DNA of 64,000 nucleotides from Methanobacteriota archaeon (GTDB lineage: Archaea > Thermoplasmatota > Poseidoniia > Poseidoniales > Thalassarchaeaceae): assembly GCA_002722735.1 (NCBI GenBank), contig PBMR01000017.1, positions 1 to 64,000 on the forward strand, read 5' to 3'. The position numbers and the translations under genes were made by a program. Positions within the stretch are counted from its first letter, which is position 1, and each line of letters starts with the position of its first letter. Under the pieces are notes generated by a model, which searched no databases, was not told the origin of the DNA, and saw only the letters and a program-made list of their open reading frames with translations. Shown one piece after another: positions 53,709 to 61,259 of this stretch.

Positions 53709-54698
53709 ATGGCCGACTACTCGCGGGATGACTTCGACCTCCCTGTCGAGGATTACGACTTCTCGGCTGCTGGTGACGTGAGTTCTCTGATCGATCAGAT
53801 GGGACGCGCGGGTGGTTTCACGGCAACCAAGCTCGCTCGTGCTCGCGACATCCTGCGCGAGGCAATCGACAAGGTCGACCAGGACGGTGTGCTCAACTGG
53901 ATCTCCTTCCCAGCATGCCTGTGTGCCACCGGCACGCGTGGCTTCTTCATCGAGGCGCTCAAGCGCAAGGCGTTCAACGTGGTAATCACGACCTGCGGCA
54001 CCCTCGACCACGACATCGCCCGTACTTACCGCGATTACTTCCATGGCGATTTCGACCTCGATGACGTCGCCTTGGGAGAGGAGGGGCTCAACCGATTGGG
54101 CAATGTCGTCATCCCCAACGACTGCTACGGCGAGATACTAGAGCAGGTTGTGCTCCCATGGTTGGAGGAAATAGAAGCGGGGCGCTCTACTGCATCTGGT
54201 ACGAACCCTTGGCTGGGCTTCGGCTCAGTGGAGCTCTGCTGGGCCATGGGGGATCGGATCGAGGACGAGTCTTCTCTACTCCACTGGATTGCCAAGCACC
54301 GAATCCCGATGGTCGTCCCAGGCCTGACCGACGGATCGGTCGGGTCTCAGTTGTTCATGCACAGGCAGAGGAATCCCAATTTCATGGTTGATGTCTTAGC
54401 GGACGAACAGGTGCTTTCCGACCTGACTTGGACTGCCAAGGAGAGCCATGGACTGATGGTTGGGGGCGGAATCTCGAAGCATCACGTGATTTGGTGGAAC
54501 CAGTTCAGAGGGGGGATGGACTCAGCGGTCTCGATCACCACTGCTGCCGAACACGACGGCTCCCTGTCAGGGGCACGCCTTCGCGAGGCGGTATCGTGGG
54601 GGAAAATCCGCCCCCAAGCACCTCAAGTCGTGGTCGAGGGAGAGGCCAGCGTCCTCCTCCCCCTACTGGGTGCGGATCTGTTCAATCATGCTGACTGA
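53709..54698 (+). CDS. dys: Deoxyhypusine synthase
   Basis: NAD-dependent enzyme modifying the lysine of aIF5A with a spermidine-derived aminobutyl group. The catalytic Lys lies in MVGGGISKHHVIWWNQFRGG. VITTCGTLDHDIAR, GNVVIPNDCYGEILE and VPGLTDGSVGSQL are conserved substrate/NAD regions. 329 residues. Starts 25 nt after uvrB on the same strand. aIF5A itself is not in the window. Confidence 0.95.
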   Translation: MADYSRDDFDLPVEDYDFSAAGDVSSLIDQMGRAGGFTATKLARARDILREAIDKVDQDGVLNWISFPACLCATGTRGFFIEALKRKAFNVVITTCGTLDHDIARTYRDYFHGDFDLDDVALGEEGLNRLGNVVIPNDCYGEILEQVVLPWLEEIEAGRSTASGTNPWLGFGSVELCWAMGDRIEDESSLLHWIAKHRIPMVVPGLTDGSVGSQLFMHRQRNPNFMVDVLADEQVLSDLTWTAKESHGLMVGGGISKHHVIWWNQFRGGMDSAVSITTAAEHDGSLSGARLREAVSWGKIRPQAPQVVVEGEASVLLPLLGADLFNHAD

Positions 54699-54722
54699 GT
54701 GGAAGAATTCCGGGGTAACGGC

Positions 54723-54730
54723 TAATAACG
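54723..54730 (+). promoter_or_regulatory. TATA-like element of the H1-like gene
   Basis: CTAATAACG, centred about 25 nt upstream of ATG 54751, indicating a leaderless start. Confidence 0.45.
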
Positions 54731-54750
54731 GACCTCATCTCGGCGGGCTC

Positions 54751-54933
54751 ATGTCAGTGAAGGACATGGTACAGAACATGATTAACGAGCTAACGGATGC
54801 CCTCGGCGATGCAGAGAAGCACGATGGCGGCAACAGCGCTGCCGGAACACGCGTGCGAAAGGTAATGCAAGCGGCCAAGGGAGCGGCCCAAGACGTCCGC
54901 GTCAAGGTTCAGGGTGACAAGAACACCCGCTGA
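54751..54933 (+). CDS. Histone H1/Hc1-like small basic protein (60 aa)
   Basis: A 60-residue protein: MSVKDMVQNMINELTDALGD, an AEKHDGGNSAAGTRVRKVMQ turn-helix, then KGAAQDVRVKVQGDK. The GNxAAGTRVRKxMQ...AQxxRxxVQ pattern resembles the Hc1/H1-like proteins of Chlamydiae and Bacteroidetes as I recall them. It may bind DNA as a nucleoid protein. ATG 54751 is supported by the TATA position; the track start (54670) lies inside the deoxyhypusine synthase gene. A bacterial-looking protein in an archaeon suggests transfer. Confidence 0.68.
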   Translation: MSVKDMVQNMINELTDALGDAEKHDGGNSAAGTRVRKVMQAAKGAAQDVRVKVQGDKNTR

Positions 54934-54938
54934 TTGCA

Positions 54939-55619
54939 TCATTCGCTGCTTAGAGCTATCAGCTCCATCAGAGCTGTGCGCATCGGCACTATTGGATGCC
55001 ATCCGTCGCCACCCGCTTCGATGATTGCCTCGTGCAATGGTCCTAGGTCTGGTCTGTGAGAGGGGTTTGGGGCACCCTCTCGGACTGGGCTAGGAACGCC
55101 AGCGAGCGACTCCACAGTGTGAGAGTGGTGAACGGCGTTGAGATAGCGCTGCCACAGAAGCCCAATCTCGTCGATCACGTCCTTGTCCGCCCACGCCCTC
55201 CTACCACACACATCGATAGTGCCGTTGGCAGTCATCCCTCCCTCTTCCATAATCAGTATGGTCATAGCGTCGACGACATCCCTGACGTGGACCCAGTAAC
55301 TCGCTTTGGTATCACCGTGATGCTCTTCGGCCTCTTCCCGCTTGATCCCCTCGACCCAATCTCTGAGTATTTCCGTCCCCCACCCCCTGCCATCTGAGGG
55401 GAGGATCAGATCGTGTACGCGCACTACCAGCTTGGCATCCCCGTGAGGTGCATTACGGGGAATGATGACGATATCTCCGCTCGCGCCCCCTCCCAAGCCA
55501 ATTGTGACATCAGCCTCCCCTCTATCCTCAGCGAAGTCGGCGCCTGCACGTTGCAGACGATCTATGAGGGCATCTCGGAACCCGTCATCGACTCCGTCGA
55601 TGTGGATGACCCTGGGCAT
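54939..55619 (-). CDS. Degenerate SDR/NAD-dependent epimerase-like protein
   Basis: A 226-residue protein with a weak resemblance to extended short-chain dehydrogenases: VVRVHDLILPSDGRGWGTEILRDWVEGI, then YWVHVRDVVDAMTILI, matching the family segment with (F/W)xHVxD near the middle of the fold. The usual N-terminal GxxGxxG nucleotide site is missing: the protein starts PRVIHIDGVDDGFRDALIDR and has GLGGGASGD instead. The catalytic YxxxK is not seen. It may be a non-enzymatic homologue. It shares strand and spacing (8 nt) with lysine 6-transaminase upstream. Confidence 0.6.
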   Translation of the reverse strand: MPRVIHIDGVDDGFRDALIDRLQRAGADFAEDRGEADVTIGLGGGASGDIVIIPRNAPHGDAKLVVRVHDLILPSDGRGWGTEILRDWVEGIKREEAEEHHGDTKASYWVHVRDVVDAMTILIMEEGGMTANGTIDVCGRRAWADKDVIDEIGLLWQRYLNAVHHSHTVESLAGVPSPVREGAPNPSHRPDLGPLHEAIIEAGGDGWHPIVPMRTALMELIALSSE

Positions 55620-55627
55620 TCTACCAA

Positions 55628-56989
55628 CTAGGCTACGACCGTGGACTCAATACTGTTTGCTACGCTTTCGAGGATGTTGAGGGCCTCGCCGACTTCGTCG
55701 GAGGAGAAGGTAAGGCTCGGGCGCAGCCTGATGCTGTGCGTGCCTGAGTTGAGTACGTGCATGCCAGAGTCCAAGCAGATGGAGTTGAACTTGTTACGGA
55801 GCTCGGTGCTCGGCAGAGTGAAGGCGGCGAATAGTCCACGACCCCTGACGTTGCTGACAATCTCGTGAGCATCGTCAAGCTCTCCCAAGCCTGTCATCAG
55901 CTCGGTGCCGACCAGTTCGGCGTTCCTAACGAGTTCGTCTCGCTGAATGGCCTCCAGGATCAGGCGAGCGCGCACGAAGTCGGTGAGGTTGCCCCCGAAA
56001 GTCGAGTTGATCCTGCTTGAGACCTCGAAAACGTTGTCGTCGAACTCCTTGAGGCGGGTGCTTGCCATCAACCCGCAAACCTGCGACTTCTTCCCGAAGG
56101 CGATCATATCGGGCTCGACATCGGCATGCTGGTGGGCCCACATCCTCCCTGTAGCACCCATTCCAGTCTGGATCTCATCGAAGATGAGCAGGGCATCGAC
56201 CTCGTCGCAAACCGATCTCATGTCACGCAGGAATGAGTCGCGGAAGTGGTTGTCACCACCCTCGCCCTGGATGGGTTCCATGATGATCGCAGCCATCGTG
56301 TCGGGGTTCGATTCGGCATGGGACCTGATCGAGTCCAAAGTAGAGGTCTCACAGGCGTCCAATCGTGCGTTCTCAGAATCGTTCAGTGGGAAGTTTACCT
56401 TCGGGTTATCGAAGCGTGGCCAATCGAATTTAGCAAAGCGTGCAGTCTTAGTTGGATCGGTATTGGTTACCGATAGCGTATACCCAGAGCGACCGTGGAA
56501 GGCCTCCCTCAGGTGACCGATCGTCAGTTGTGACGACTTCTGGTGGTCATCCTCCCAATCGAACCCCCCTGATGTGTACATTCCCTTTGCCTCGCATTGA
56601 TGCGACTTCCAGTCCATCGCCGCCTTCATCGTGTTCTCGACAGCGAGCGCACCGCCGGAGACGAAGAAGTGCTGAGGCAGGTAAGAAGGCGCGGCGATGG
56701 TGCCGAAGGCATCCACAGCCTCCGCCATGGCCTCCGTATAGAGGTCCGAGTTGGCCACCTTGTTAACCGAGGCCCGGGCGAGTTCGTCCTTGGCCGCAAC
56801 CAAATCTGGGTGGTTCCAGCCGAGTGGGAGCGAGGCGAAGCAGGAGAACATGTCGAGAATGTCTCGTCCACTCTTGGAATCGTGGAAATGGCAGCCAGAA
56901 GACTTGTCCAAATCGATTACGAACCCATAGCCATCGGCAAGCATGTGACGACTCAAGGTGGAATGGACAAGGTCTGCTCCCAATCCCAT
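55628..56989 (-). CDS. lat: L-lysine 6-transaminase (class III aminotransferase)
   Basis: PLP enzyme moving the epsilon-amino group of lysine to 2-oxoglutarate, giving 2-aminoadipate 6-semialdehyde. Conserved LAT features: HMLADGYGFVIDLDKSSGCH, FSCFASLPLGWNHPDL, QHFFVSGGALAVENTMKAA, EPIQGEGGDNHFR, DEIQTGMGATGRMWAHQ and the PLP lysine in FGKKSQVCG. 453 residues, standard. The divergent region upstream is the AT-rich island. The aldehyde dehydrogenase at 34.7 kb could act next. Confidence 0.9.
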   Translation of the reverse strand: MGLGADLVHSTLSRHMLADGYGFVIDLDKSSGCHFHDSKSGRDILDMFSCFASLPLGWNHPDLVAAKDELARASVNKVANSDLYTEAMAEAVDAFGTIAAPSYLPQHFFVSGGALAVENTMKAAMDWKSHQCEAKGMYTSGGFDWEDDHQKSSQLTIGHLREAFHGRSGYTLSVTNTDPTKTARFAKFDWPRFDNPKVNFPLNDSENARLDACETSTLDSIRSHAESNPDTMAAIIMEPIQGEGGDNHFRDSFLRDMRSVCDEVDALLIFDEIQTGMGATGRMWAHQHADVEPDMIAFGKKSQVCGLMASTRLKEFDDNVFEVSSRINSTFGGNLTDFVRARLILEAIQRDELVRNAELVGTELMTGLGELDDAHEIVSNVRGRGLFAAFTLPSTELRNKFNSICLDSGMHVLNSGTHSIRLRPSLTFSSDEVGEALNILESVANSIESTVVA

Positions 56990-57111
56990 GTCGCCAGCGG
57001 TGTCGAGGCCTCACATCAACGTTCTCCGGGGCAGGCTTCGGAATAGGGACGCCGAAACAGCCCGGAAACGGGAAAAATCCAATTTCTGATAATGTAGCAA
57101 TAAATTAAACT

Positions 57112-57164
57112 AAAATTAATTTTCTAATTGAAAAATTAGGCTATAATAAAAATTTTCAATTGAA
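57112..57164. promoter_or_regulatory. Very AT-rich island with three clustered palindromes
   Basis: Within 53 nt lie AAAATTAATTTT (57112-57123, perfect), CTAATT-GAAA-AATTAG (57124-57139, perfect arms) and TTCAATTGAA (57155-57164, perfect). The surrounding 57090-57195 stretch is far more AT-rich than any other part of the window. It separates divergent lat and PRC-barrel-like genes. It may be an operator array, an architectural-protein site or an easily melted element. No origin-binding gene (orc1/cdc6) is nearby. Confidence 0.5.
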
Positions 57165-57185
57165 TTATCAGTCTTTGTCATCGAA

Positions 57186-57193
57186 TATTATAA
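57186..57193 (+). promoter_or_regulatory. TATA box of the PRC-barrel-like gene
   Basis: TATTATAA about 73 nt before ATG 57263; predicted transcript start near 57215, giving an unusually long leader of about 45 nt for this genome. Confidence 0.55.
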
Positions 57194-57244
57194 GTGCTTC
57201 TCCATTCCCTCTACCTCTGGAGATAGCAGAGGGGGTGCACTCTA

Positions 57245-57258
57245 CTTCCGGGAGGAAG
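57245..57258 (+). promoter_or_regulatory. Hairpin enclosing the Shine-Dalgarno of the PRC-barrel-like gene
   Basis: CTTCC-GGGA-GGAAG is a perfect 5-bp stem with a 4-nt loop ending 4 nt before ATG 57263. The purine run GGGAGGAAG is the Shine-Dalgarno, so folding would hide part of it. A translational control element is possible. Confidence 0.45.
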
Positions 57259-57262
57259 AGAA

Positions 57263-57859
57263 ATGGTTGAGGACTACGAAATTCAGGAATTAATAGAGAG
57301 AGATGTGTATGTTGGAGAGAAACTCGTTGGCGTTATCGTCGGCGAGAGGTTCCATCCAAGGGACGAGTTCGTCAGATCCATGAGGATTCAGGTGGACGAG
57401 GGTGTTGCCAGCGAGTACATGCGCAAGGCGGCCGAGTGCGCACCGTTGGCCAAGGAACTGGTTCACAGCATCAGATCGGATGGCTGTGTGAGGCTGTCAA
57501 AGTCCATGAGGGAACTCCAGCGACGATGGAGGAACACGGTCAGGATCGAGAATCAGCTCTATGCCACAGACGAGCTGTTGGACCGGGCCGTGCTCGACAA
57601 CGATGGCATGGACATAGGCAACGTCGTCGACCTCGTCAAGATCAAGCGCACTTACAAGGGACTGCTGGTCAAGCCGCACTTCATGGTCAGATCTAGGCAC
57701 AATCTGCCAGAGGAAATCGTAGTTCCTTGCGGCCAGCTTGCCAGGACCACGGCCAGATTGGACGAGGTCATTCTCAAGTGCACGTTCTCGAGGATGATGA
57801 CCCTGCCTAGTTACCTGAAGTTGAACGAACTTCACCAAGACGACCGCGCTGTGACTTGA
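57263..57859 (+). CDS. PRC-barrel-like protein, two barrels possible, unknown function
   Basis: A 198-residue protein. The C-terminal half (DGMDIGNVVDLVKIKRTYKG, LLVKPHFMVRSRHNL, EEIVVPCGQL) looks like a PRC-barrel. The N-terminal part (RDVYVGEKLVGVIVGE, SMRIQVDEG) could be a second, more divergent barrel, with a helical middle containing SMRELQRRWRNTVRI. Function unknown. The strong TATA box, long structured leader and AT-rich upstream island suggest tight or strong control. tRNA-Ile follows on the same strand after 41 nt. Confidence 0.68.
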   Translation: MVEDYEIQELIERDVYVGEKLVGVIVGERFHPRDEFVRSMRIQVDEGVASEYMRKAAECAPLAKELVHSIRSDGCVRLSKSMRELQRRWRNTVRIENQLYATDELLDRAVLDNDGMDIGNVVDLVKIKRTYKGLLVKPHFMVRSRHNLPEEIVVPCGQLARTTARLDEVILKCTFSRMMTLPSYLKLNELHQDDRAVT

Positions 57860-57900
57860 GTAGGCTTCAAATCATCAACCAGCGTGGCATTGCTGCTCAA

Positions 57901-57978
57901 GGGCGTGTAGCTTAGTTTGGCTGGAGCACCCGGCTGATAACCGGGAGGTCACAGGTTCAAATCCTGTCATGCCCACCA
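57901..57978 (+). tRNA. tRNA-Ile (GAT), CCA encoded
   Basis: Acceptor GGGCGTG pairs with CATGCCC (one G:T), discriminator A at 57975, CCA at 57976-57978. Anticodon arm CCCGG-CTGATAA-CCGGG has anticodon GAT. T arm ACAGGTTCAAATCCTGT. The two other tRNAs in the window do not encode CCA. Confidence 0.95.
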
Positions 57979-58051
57979 AATCACCTGCTGAATCGTGCCT
58001 CTGGCATCGATAAGAAGCATCATGAAGGTGTCGCGGTCCCCCTCTTTTCAA

Positions 58052-58981
58052 ATGCCGGTTCTGAGCGGGGCCTCAGGCGGGAACATAGCCGAGTCTCTGG
58101 CGGCAATCCTCGGGATGGAACACATCCAGTTGGAGAGCAGGAGGTTCCCGGACGGCGAGGCCTACGTCAAGGTCCCCTCGGAGGACATCGAATCACTCAG
58201 GTCAGAGGCGACAGTCCTGATCTCGAACACCTATCCGGACTCGGGAATCATGCAAACCGTTCTTCTTCTGGGTGCGATAAACGACGTTCGTCGTGGGGAC
58301 CTCGCTAACCTCAAGGGAGAGGGGGAACAGCGGATGGACGACGTCGGCCCTGGAGTGATCCTCGCAATTCCTTACTATGGCTATGCGCGTCAGGACAAGC
58401 GCTTCTCCCCGGGTGAGGCTGTGTCTGCTAGGATCATCGCGGGCGTCCTGACCGAGTGTTGCGATGGCATCGTAATCCTCGATCTCCACGCTCCAGAGGT
58501 CCTAGATGGAATGAACCTACCAATCGAGTTCGTGAGTTCGATGCCAGAGATCGCAGACAGACTGCGTAAGAACGTCGGCCCAGACTTCATCCTAAGCCCC
58601 GATAAGGGTGCGATATCCAGAGCCTCGGAGGTGGCTGGACTGATTGGGTGCGAGTTCTCGTATCTCGAGAAGACCAGGATCGATGCCCACACCATCGAAC
58701 ACACGCCGAAGGACCTCGATGTGTCCGGCAAAGTGGTCGCCATCGTGGATGACATGATCAGTACCGGGGGCACCATATGCCGGGCCAGCGACGCGCTTCG
58801 CCGACAAGGTGCCAAGGAGGTTCATGCCGCTTGCACGCACGGCCTGTTCACAGGTGGCGCTCTGTCACGTCTGGCCAATCACGTCGATGGCATCCATACC
58901 ACCGATTCCCTGCCCAATCCGAGGGCTAATGTGTCCGCGGCGCCGGCCCTCGCAAGAGGCGTGGGGAAGCTCATCGAATGA
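58052..58981 (+). CDS. prs: Ribose-phosphate pyrophosphokinase (PRPP synthetase)
   Basis: Makes PRPP from ribose 5-phosphate and ATP for nucleotide and amino acid synthesis. ATP-region RRFPDGEAYVKV; flexible-loop region IPYYGYARQDKRFSPGEAVSA; the PRPP-binding loop IVDDMISTGGTICRA; DLHAPEV metal region. From ATG 58052 (MPVLSGASGGNIAE) it has 309 residues, the normal length; ATG 58022 and 57995 give N-terminal extensions. About 20 residues (RGDLANLKGEGEQRMDDVGP) form an insert before the YYGYARQD loop that I do not recall in other archaeal forms. Confidence 0.93.
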   Translation: MPVLSGASGGNIAESLAAILGMEHIQLESRRFPDGEAYVKVPSEDIESLRSEATVLISNTYPDSGIMQTVLLLGAINDVRRGDLANLKGEGEQRMDDVGPGVILAIPYYGYARQDKRFSPGEAVSARIIAGVLTECCDGIVILDLHAPEVLDGMNLPIEFVSSMPEIADRLRKNVGPDFILSPDKGAISRASEVAGLIGCEFSYLEKTRIDAHTIEHTPKDLDVSGKVVAIVDDMISTGGTICRASDALRRQGAKEVHAACTHGLFTGGALSRLANHVDGIHTTDSLPNPRANVSAAPALARGVGKLIE

Positions 58982-59020
58982 GCGTCCTGATGCAAGACGA
59001 TTCAATGAAGATACGCTGCG

Positions 59021-59028
59021 TTTATATC
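59021..59028 (+). promoter_or_regulatory. TATA box of the L7Ae operon
   Basis: TTTATATC about 50 nt before ATG 59073; predicted leader of about 22 nt includes GAGGAG. Confidence 0.55.
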
Positions 59029-59072
59029 GGTCATGCCGTGCGGCGGCTTACCAAACACGAGGAGTCGTTCCA

Positions 59073-59453
59073 ATGAGTGTACACATAGCGTTCGAGACGC
59101 CCCAAGACGTCCAAGAGCAAGTCTACGAGATGGTCAAGAGTATCGGCAAGGACGGTCGCGGTCGGCTGAAGAAGGGTGCCAATGAGGTGACCAAGTCTGC
59201 CGAGCGCGGAACTGCCCAGATGGTCGTCATGGCCGAGAACGTGAACCCGGGCGAGTTGCTGGCCCACATTCCGATGATCTGCCGTGAGAAGGGCATCCCG
59301 TTCATCTACGTCGAAGACCAGGCGTACCTAGCAGAGGCGGCAGGCATGAGCTTGGGCACGCGTACGGCGGCCATCGCCGTCATGCAGGTTGAGAAGGACG
59401 GCATGGATCGCTTCAACGAGGTCAAGGGCCACTTCGAGACTCTGTCCTCCTGA
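59073..59453 (+). CDS. rpl7ae: Ribosomal protein L7Ae (eL8)
   Basis: Kink-turn RNA-binding protein of the large subunit, also part of box C/D and H/ACA RNPs and archaeal RNase P. Conserved [32 protein letters not shown] and the RNA-contacting [11 protein letters not shown]. 126 residues from ATG 59073; the track start 58809 overlaps prs. First gene of the L7Ae-S28e-L24e cluster. Confidence 0.97.
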   Translation: MSVHIAFETPQDVQEQVYEMVKSIGKDGRGRLKKGANEVTKSAERGTAQMVVMAENVNPGELLAHIPMICREKGIPFIYVEDQAYLAEAAGMSLGTRTAAIAVMQVEKDGMDRFNEVKGHFETLSS

Positions 59454-59479
59454 AAAACCCGAAAGAGCGAGGAAGCAAG

Positions 59480-59716
59480 ATGGCGACTGAATCATGGCCC
59501 GCTCAAGTCGTTGAGGTCGTCGGGCGCACCGGCCTGACCGGGGAGGCCACTCAAGTCAAGGTCCGGGTCATGGACTCCAACAACCCCCGGGACATAGGGC
59601 GCATCATCACAAGGAACGTCCTCGGACCTGTAAGAGAGCCAAAAGACGGGAGACCGGGGGACATCCTGATGCTCAGGGACACCGGTCGCGAGGCACGCCG
59701 GCTCGGTTCGCGATGA
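59480..59716 (+). CDS. rps28e: Ribosomal protein S28e
   Basis: Small-subunit protein, 78 residues. [33 protein letters not shown]-like region (here [15 protein letters not shown]) and the C-terminal [12 protein letters not shown]-like end ([13 protein letters not shown]) are typical of S28e. Follows L7Ae by 26 nt; GAGCGAGGAAG precedes the start. Confidence 0.96.
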   Translation: MATESWPAQVVEVVGRTGLTGEATQVKVRVMDSNNPRDIGRIITRNVLGPVREPKDGRPGDILMLRDTGREARRLGSR

Positions 59717-59725
59717 GGCGATCGA

Positions 59726-59917
59726 ATGCCGGAGCAGAGAATCTGCAGCTTCACGCACGAGGAGATAGAGCCGGGCACCGGCATGATGTTCGTCAAGCGT
59801 GATGGCAGCGTGTTCTGGTTCAAGAACAGCAAGGCGCGCAAGAATATGCTCAAGCTCAAGCGCAATGCGCGTCGCCTCAAGTGGACGCGTCGCTACGTGA
59901 AAGGCGGCATCAAGTGA
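59726..59917 (+). CDS. rpl24e: Ribosomal protein L24e, zinc cysteines mostly lost
   Basis: Large-subunit protein, 63 residues. ICSFTHEEIEPGTGMMFVKRDGSVFWFKNSKARKNMLKL... follows the L24e pattern, ending NARRLKWTRRYVK. Typical archaeal L24e has CSFCG...FCSSKC; here only the first Cys remains (CSFT, FKNSKA). It is therefore a zinc-free version like eukaryotic L24. Starts 9 nt after S28e. Confidence 0.94.
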   Translation: MPEQRICSFTHEEIEPGTGMMFVKRDGSVFWFKNSKARKNMLKLKRNARRLKWTRRYVKGGIK

Positions 59918-59918
59918 T

Positions 59919-60206
59919 TCAAGGGGCGCCTCCGCCCTCCTCCCACCAATTCGGCTTGGAGAACCGGTCAGTATCGTGGGGCTGTCCGTCCTGATGCTTC
60001 CAGCAGTACTCCGTTGACCTATAGGACAGGGAGTAGCATCCTTCAAAATGGCATGTCCGAAGCTGTTGTGCTGATTTCTCCGATTTCGGTACAACTTGCT
60101 TCTCGGGGTCGGTGATACTGCCTTCGTTGAAAAATTGGTCCAGTAGCCAATAGATTCCAAAGGCCGCCATTATTGCTAGATCACATCCGGTATCCCCAAT
60201 GCTCAC
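59919..60206 (-). CDS. Small membrane protein with Cys/His motif, unknown function
   Basis: A 95-residue ORF on the opposite strand to the ribosomal genes, ending 1 nt after L24e (convergent). A hydrophobic N-terminus (LAIMAAFGIYWLLDQFF) is followed by a possible metal site: CHFEGC, then YCWKH, with a basic/aromatic tail. Starts at GTG 60206, or ATG 60170 within the hydrophobic part. No family recognised. The Cys/His arrangement argues against a random frame. Confidence 0.55.
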   Translation of the reverse strand: MSIGDTGCDLAIMAAFGIYWLLDQFFNEGSITDPEKQVVPKSEKSAQQLRTCHFEGCYSLSYRSTEYCWKHQDGQPHDTDRFSKPNWWEEGGGAP

Positions 60207-60256
60207 GGGGTTTGGTGTTGGAGTGAATGCTTCAAGATTGGGCCGTCATCGAGCTT

Positions 60257-60727
60257 TCACTGGGCGGTTATTCTGTAGTCCACCCTTGCCCTGTCGTTAT
60301 CGTCGCTAGTCAGCAGCCCTCCCTGATCTGGGGGCTGGGCCTCGCCGCAGTCCGTGTTGTCAATCACGGTTACATAGGTGCCTGAGTCAACGGTCGCCTC
60401 CAGATTGGCTGCCGCAGTGTTCGGATCACTCAGGTCGGCTAGGTAGACGAAGCTCTCCTGCTCACCCTCAGCGCATTGCTTGTACTTCTCATAGTTGACC
60501 TCGGTCATAGTGTAGAGGTCCACGTTGGGACCCTCCTGCTTCTCGAAGGCGATCCTGATGGTCGCAACAGAGTCGATGGTCCAAGTCAGCTTGATGTGCT
60601 CGTCCTCGTTGACGAAGGTATTGTCGTCGAACAGCTCCTGCTCGGGGTTTACGGTGTCACCGACCCTGTCCATGCAGCCGGGCAGCAGCAGGCAGGCGGA
60701 CAGCAGGAGCGCTGACAATGCCCTCAT
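60257..60727 (-). CDS. Predicted lipoprotein, unknown function
   Basis: About 156 residues from ATG 60727: a signal MRALSALLLSACLLLPGC with a lipobox-like LPGC, then an acidic, beta-rich domain (IKLTWTIDSVATIRIAFEKQ, SGTYVTVIDNTDC) of a kind that may form a small sandwich. ATG 60760 is an alternative, with CTATTTCAA about 25 nt upstream. With the preceding small membrane ORF it interrupts the usual archaeal L24e-ndk order on the opposite strand. Confidence 0.68.
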   Translation of the reverse strand: MRALSALLLSACLLLPGCMDRVGDTVNPEQELFDDNTFVNEDEHIKLTWTIDSVATIRIAFEKQEGPNVDLYTMTEVNYEKYKQCAEGEQESFVYLADLSDPNTAAANLEATVDSGTYVTVIDNTDCGEAQPPDQGGLLTSDDNDRARVDYRITAQ

Positions 60728-60808
60728 GTCCGCACGTGCGTCCACTGGCTCATCAAGCATTTGCCTGCGTGCTTTGCGTTGAAATAGGGGTGGTGGGTCG
60801 CCCGCTCC

Positions 60809-61231
60809 ATGACAGAGACGCAAACCACATTCATCATGGTCAAGCCCGACGGCGTCGAGCGTGACCTTGCTGACGAGATAATCGGGCGCTTCGAGGGCAT
60901 CGGCCTGCGGATGCTGGGCCGGCGCGACCTGACACCCCCTCTAGAGCTCGCCCAAGCACACTACGCGGTGCACAAGGAGAGGCCATTCTACCCCAATCTG
61001 ATTGATTTCATCACCTCTGGACCCGTTGTGGCCATGGCCTGGCAGGGTGAGGACGCGATAGCGGCCTCCCGCAAGCTGATCGGAGCCACCAACTGGGAGG
61101 ACGCCGAGCCGGGCACTATCCGCGCGGATTACGCCCGCAGCATCGACCACAACGTCATCCACGGCTCAGACGGCGAGGACACAGCGGCATTCGAATTGGG
61201 GCTCTGGTTCCCCGATGGTCTCGAGGACTGA
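60809..61231 (+). CDS. ndk: Nucleoside diphosphate kinase
   Basis: Exchanges phosphates among nucleoside di- and triphosphates. [14 protein letters not shown] at the start, [27 protein letters not shown], and the phospho-histidine in [13 protein letters not shown]. 140 residues, standard. aIF5B follows after 28 nt, an arrangement known from archaeal ribosomal clusters. Confidence 0.97.
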   Translation: MTETQTTFIMVKPDGVERDLADEIIGRFEGIGLRMLGRRDLTPPLELAQAHYAVHKERPFYPNLIDFITSGPVVAMAWQGEDAIAASRKLIGATNWEDAEPGTIRADYARSIDHNVIHGSDGEDTAAFELGLWFPDGLED

Positions 61232-61259
61232 AAAGAGTGAGTAACATGAGGTGGGTCAA

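Noticed and set aside
57061-57076. Terminator-like CCCG-GAAA-CGGG followed by AAAAA
   Set aside because: A 4-bp stem with no gene ending before it on the plus strand; too weak to call.
57060-57164. Chromosomal replication origin
   Set aside because: AT-rich and palindromic, but no orc1/cdc6 gene or recognisable origin boxes nearby; kept only as a regulatory candidate.
59492-60160. 222-residue minus-strand ORF
   Set aside because: Mostly antisense to S28e and L24e; the 95-residue ORF in another frame explains the non-ribosomal part better.
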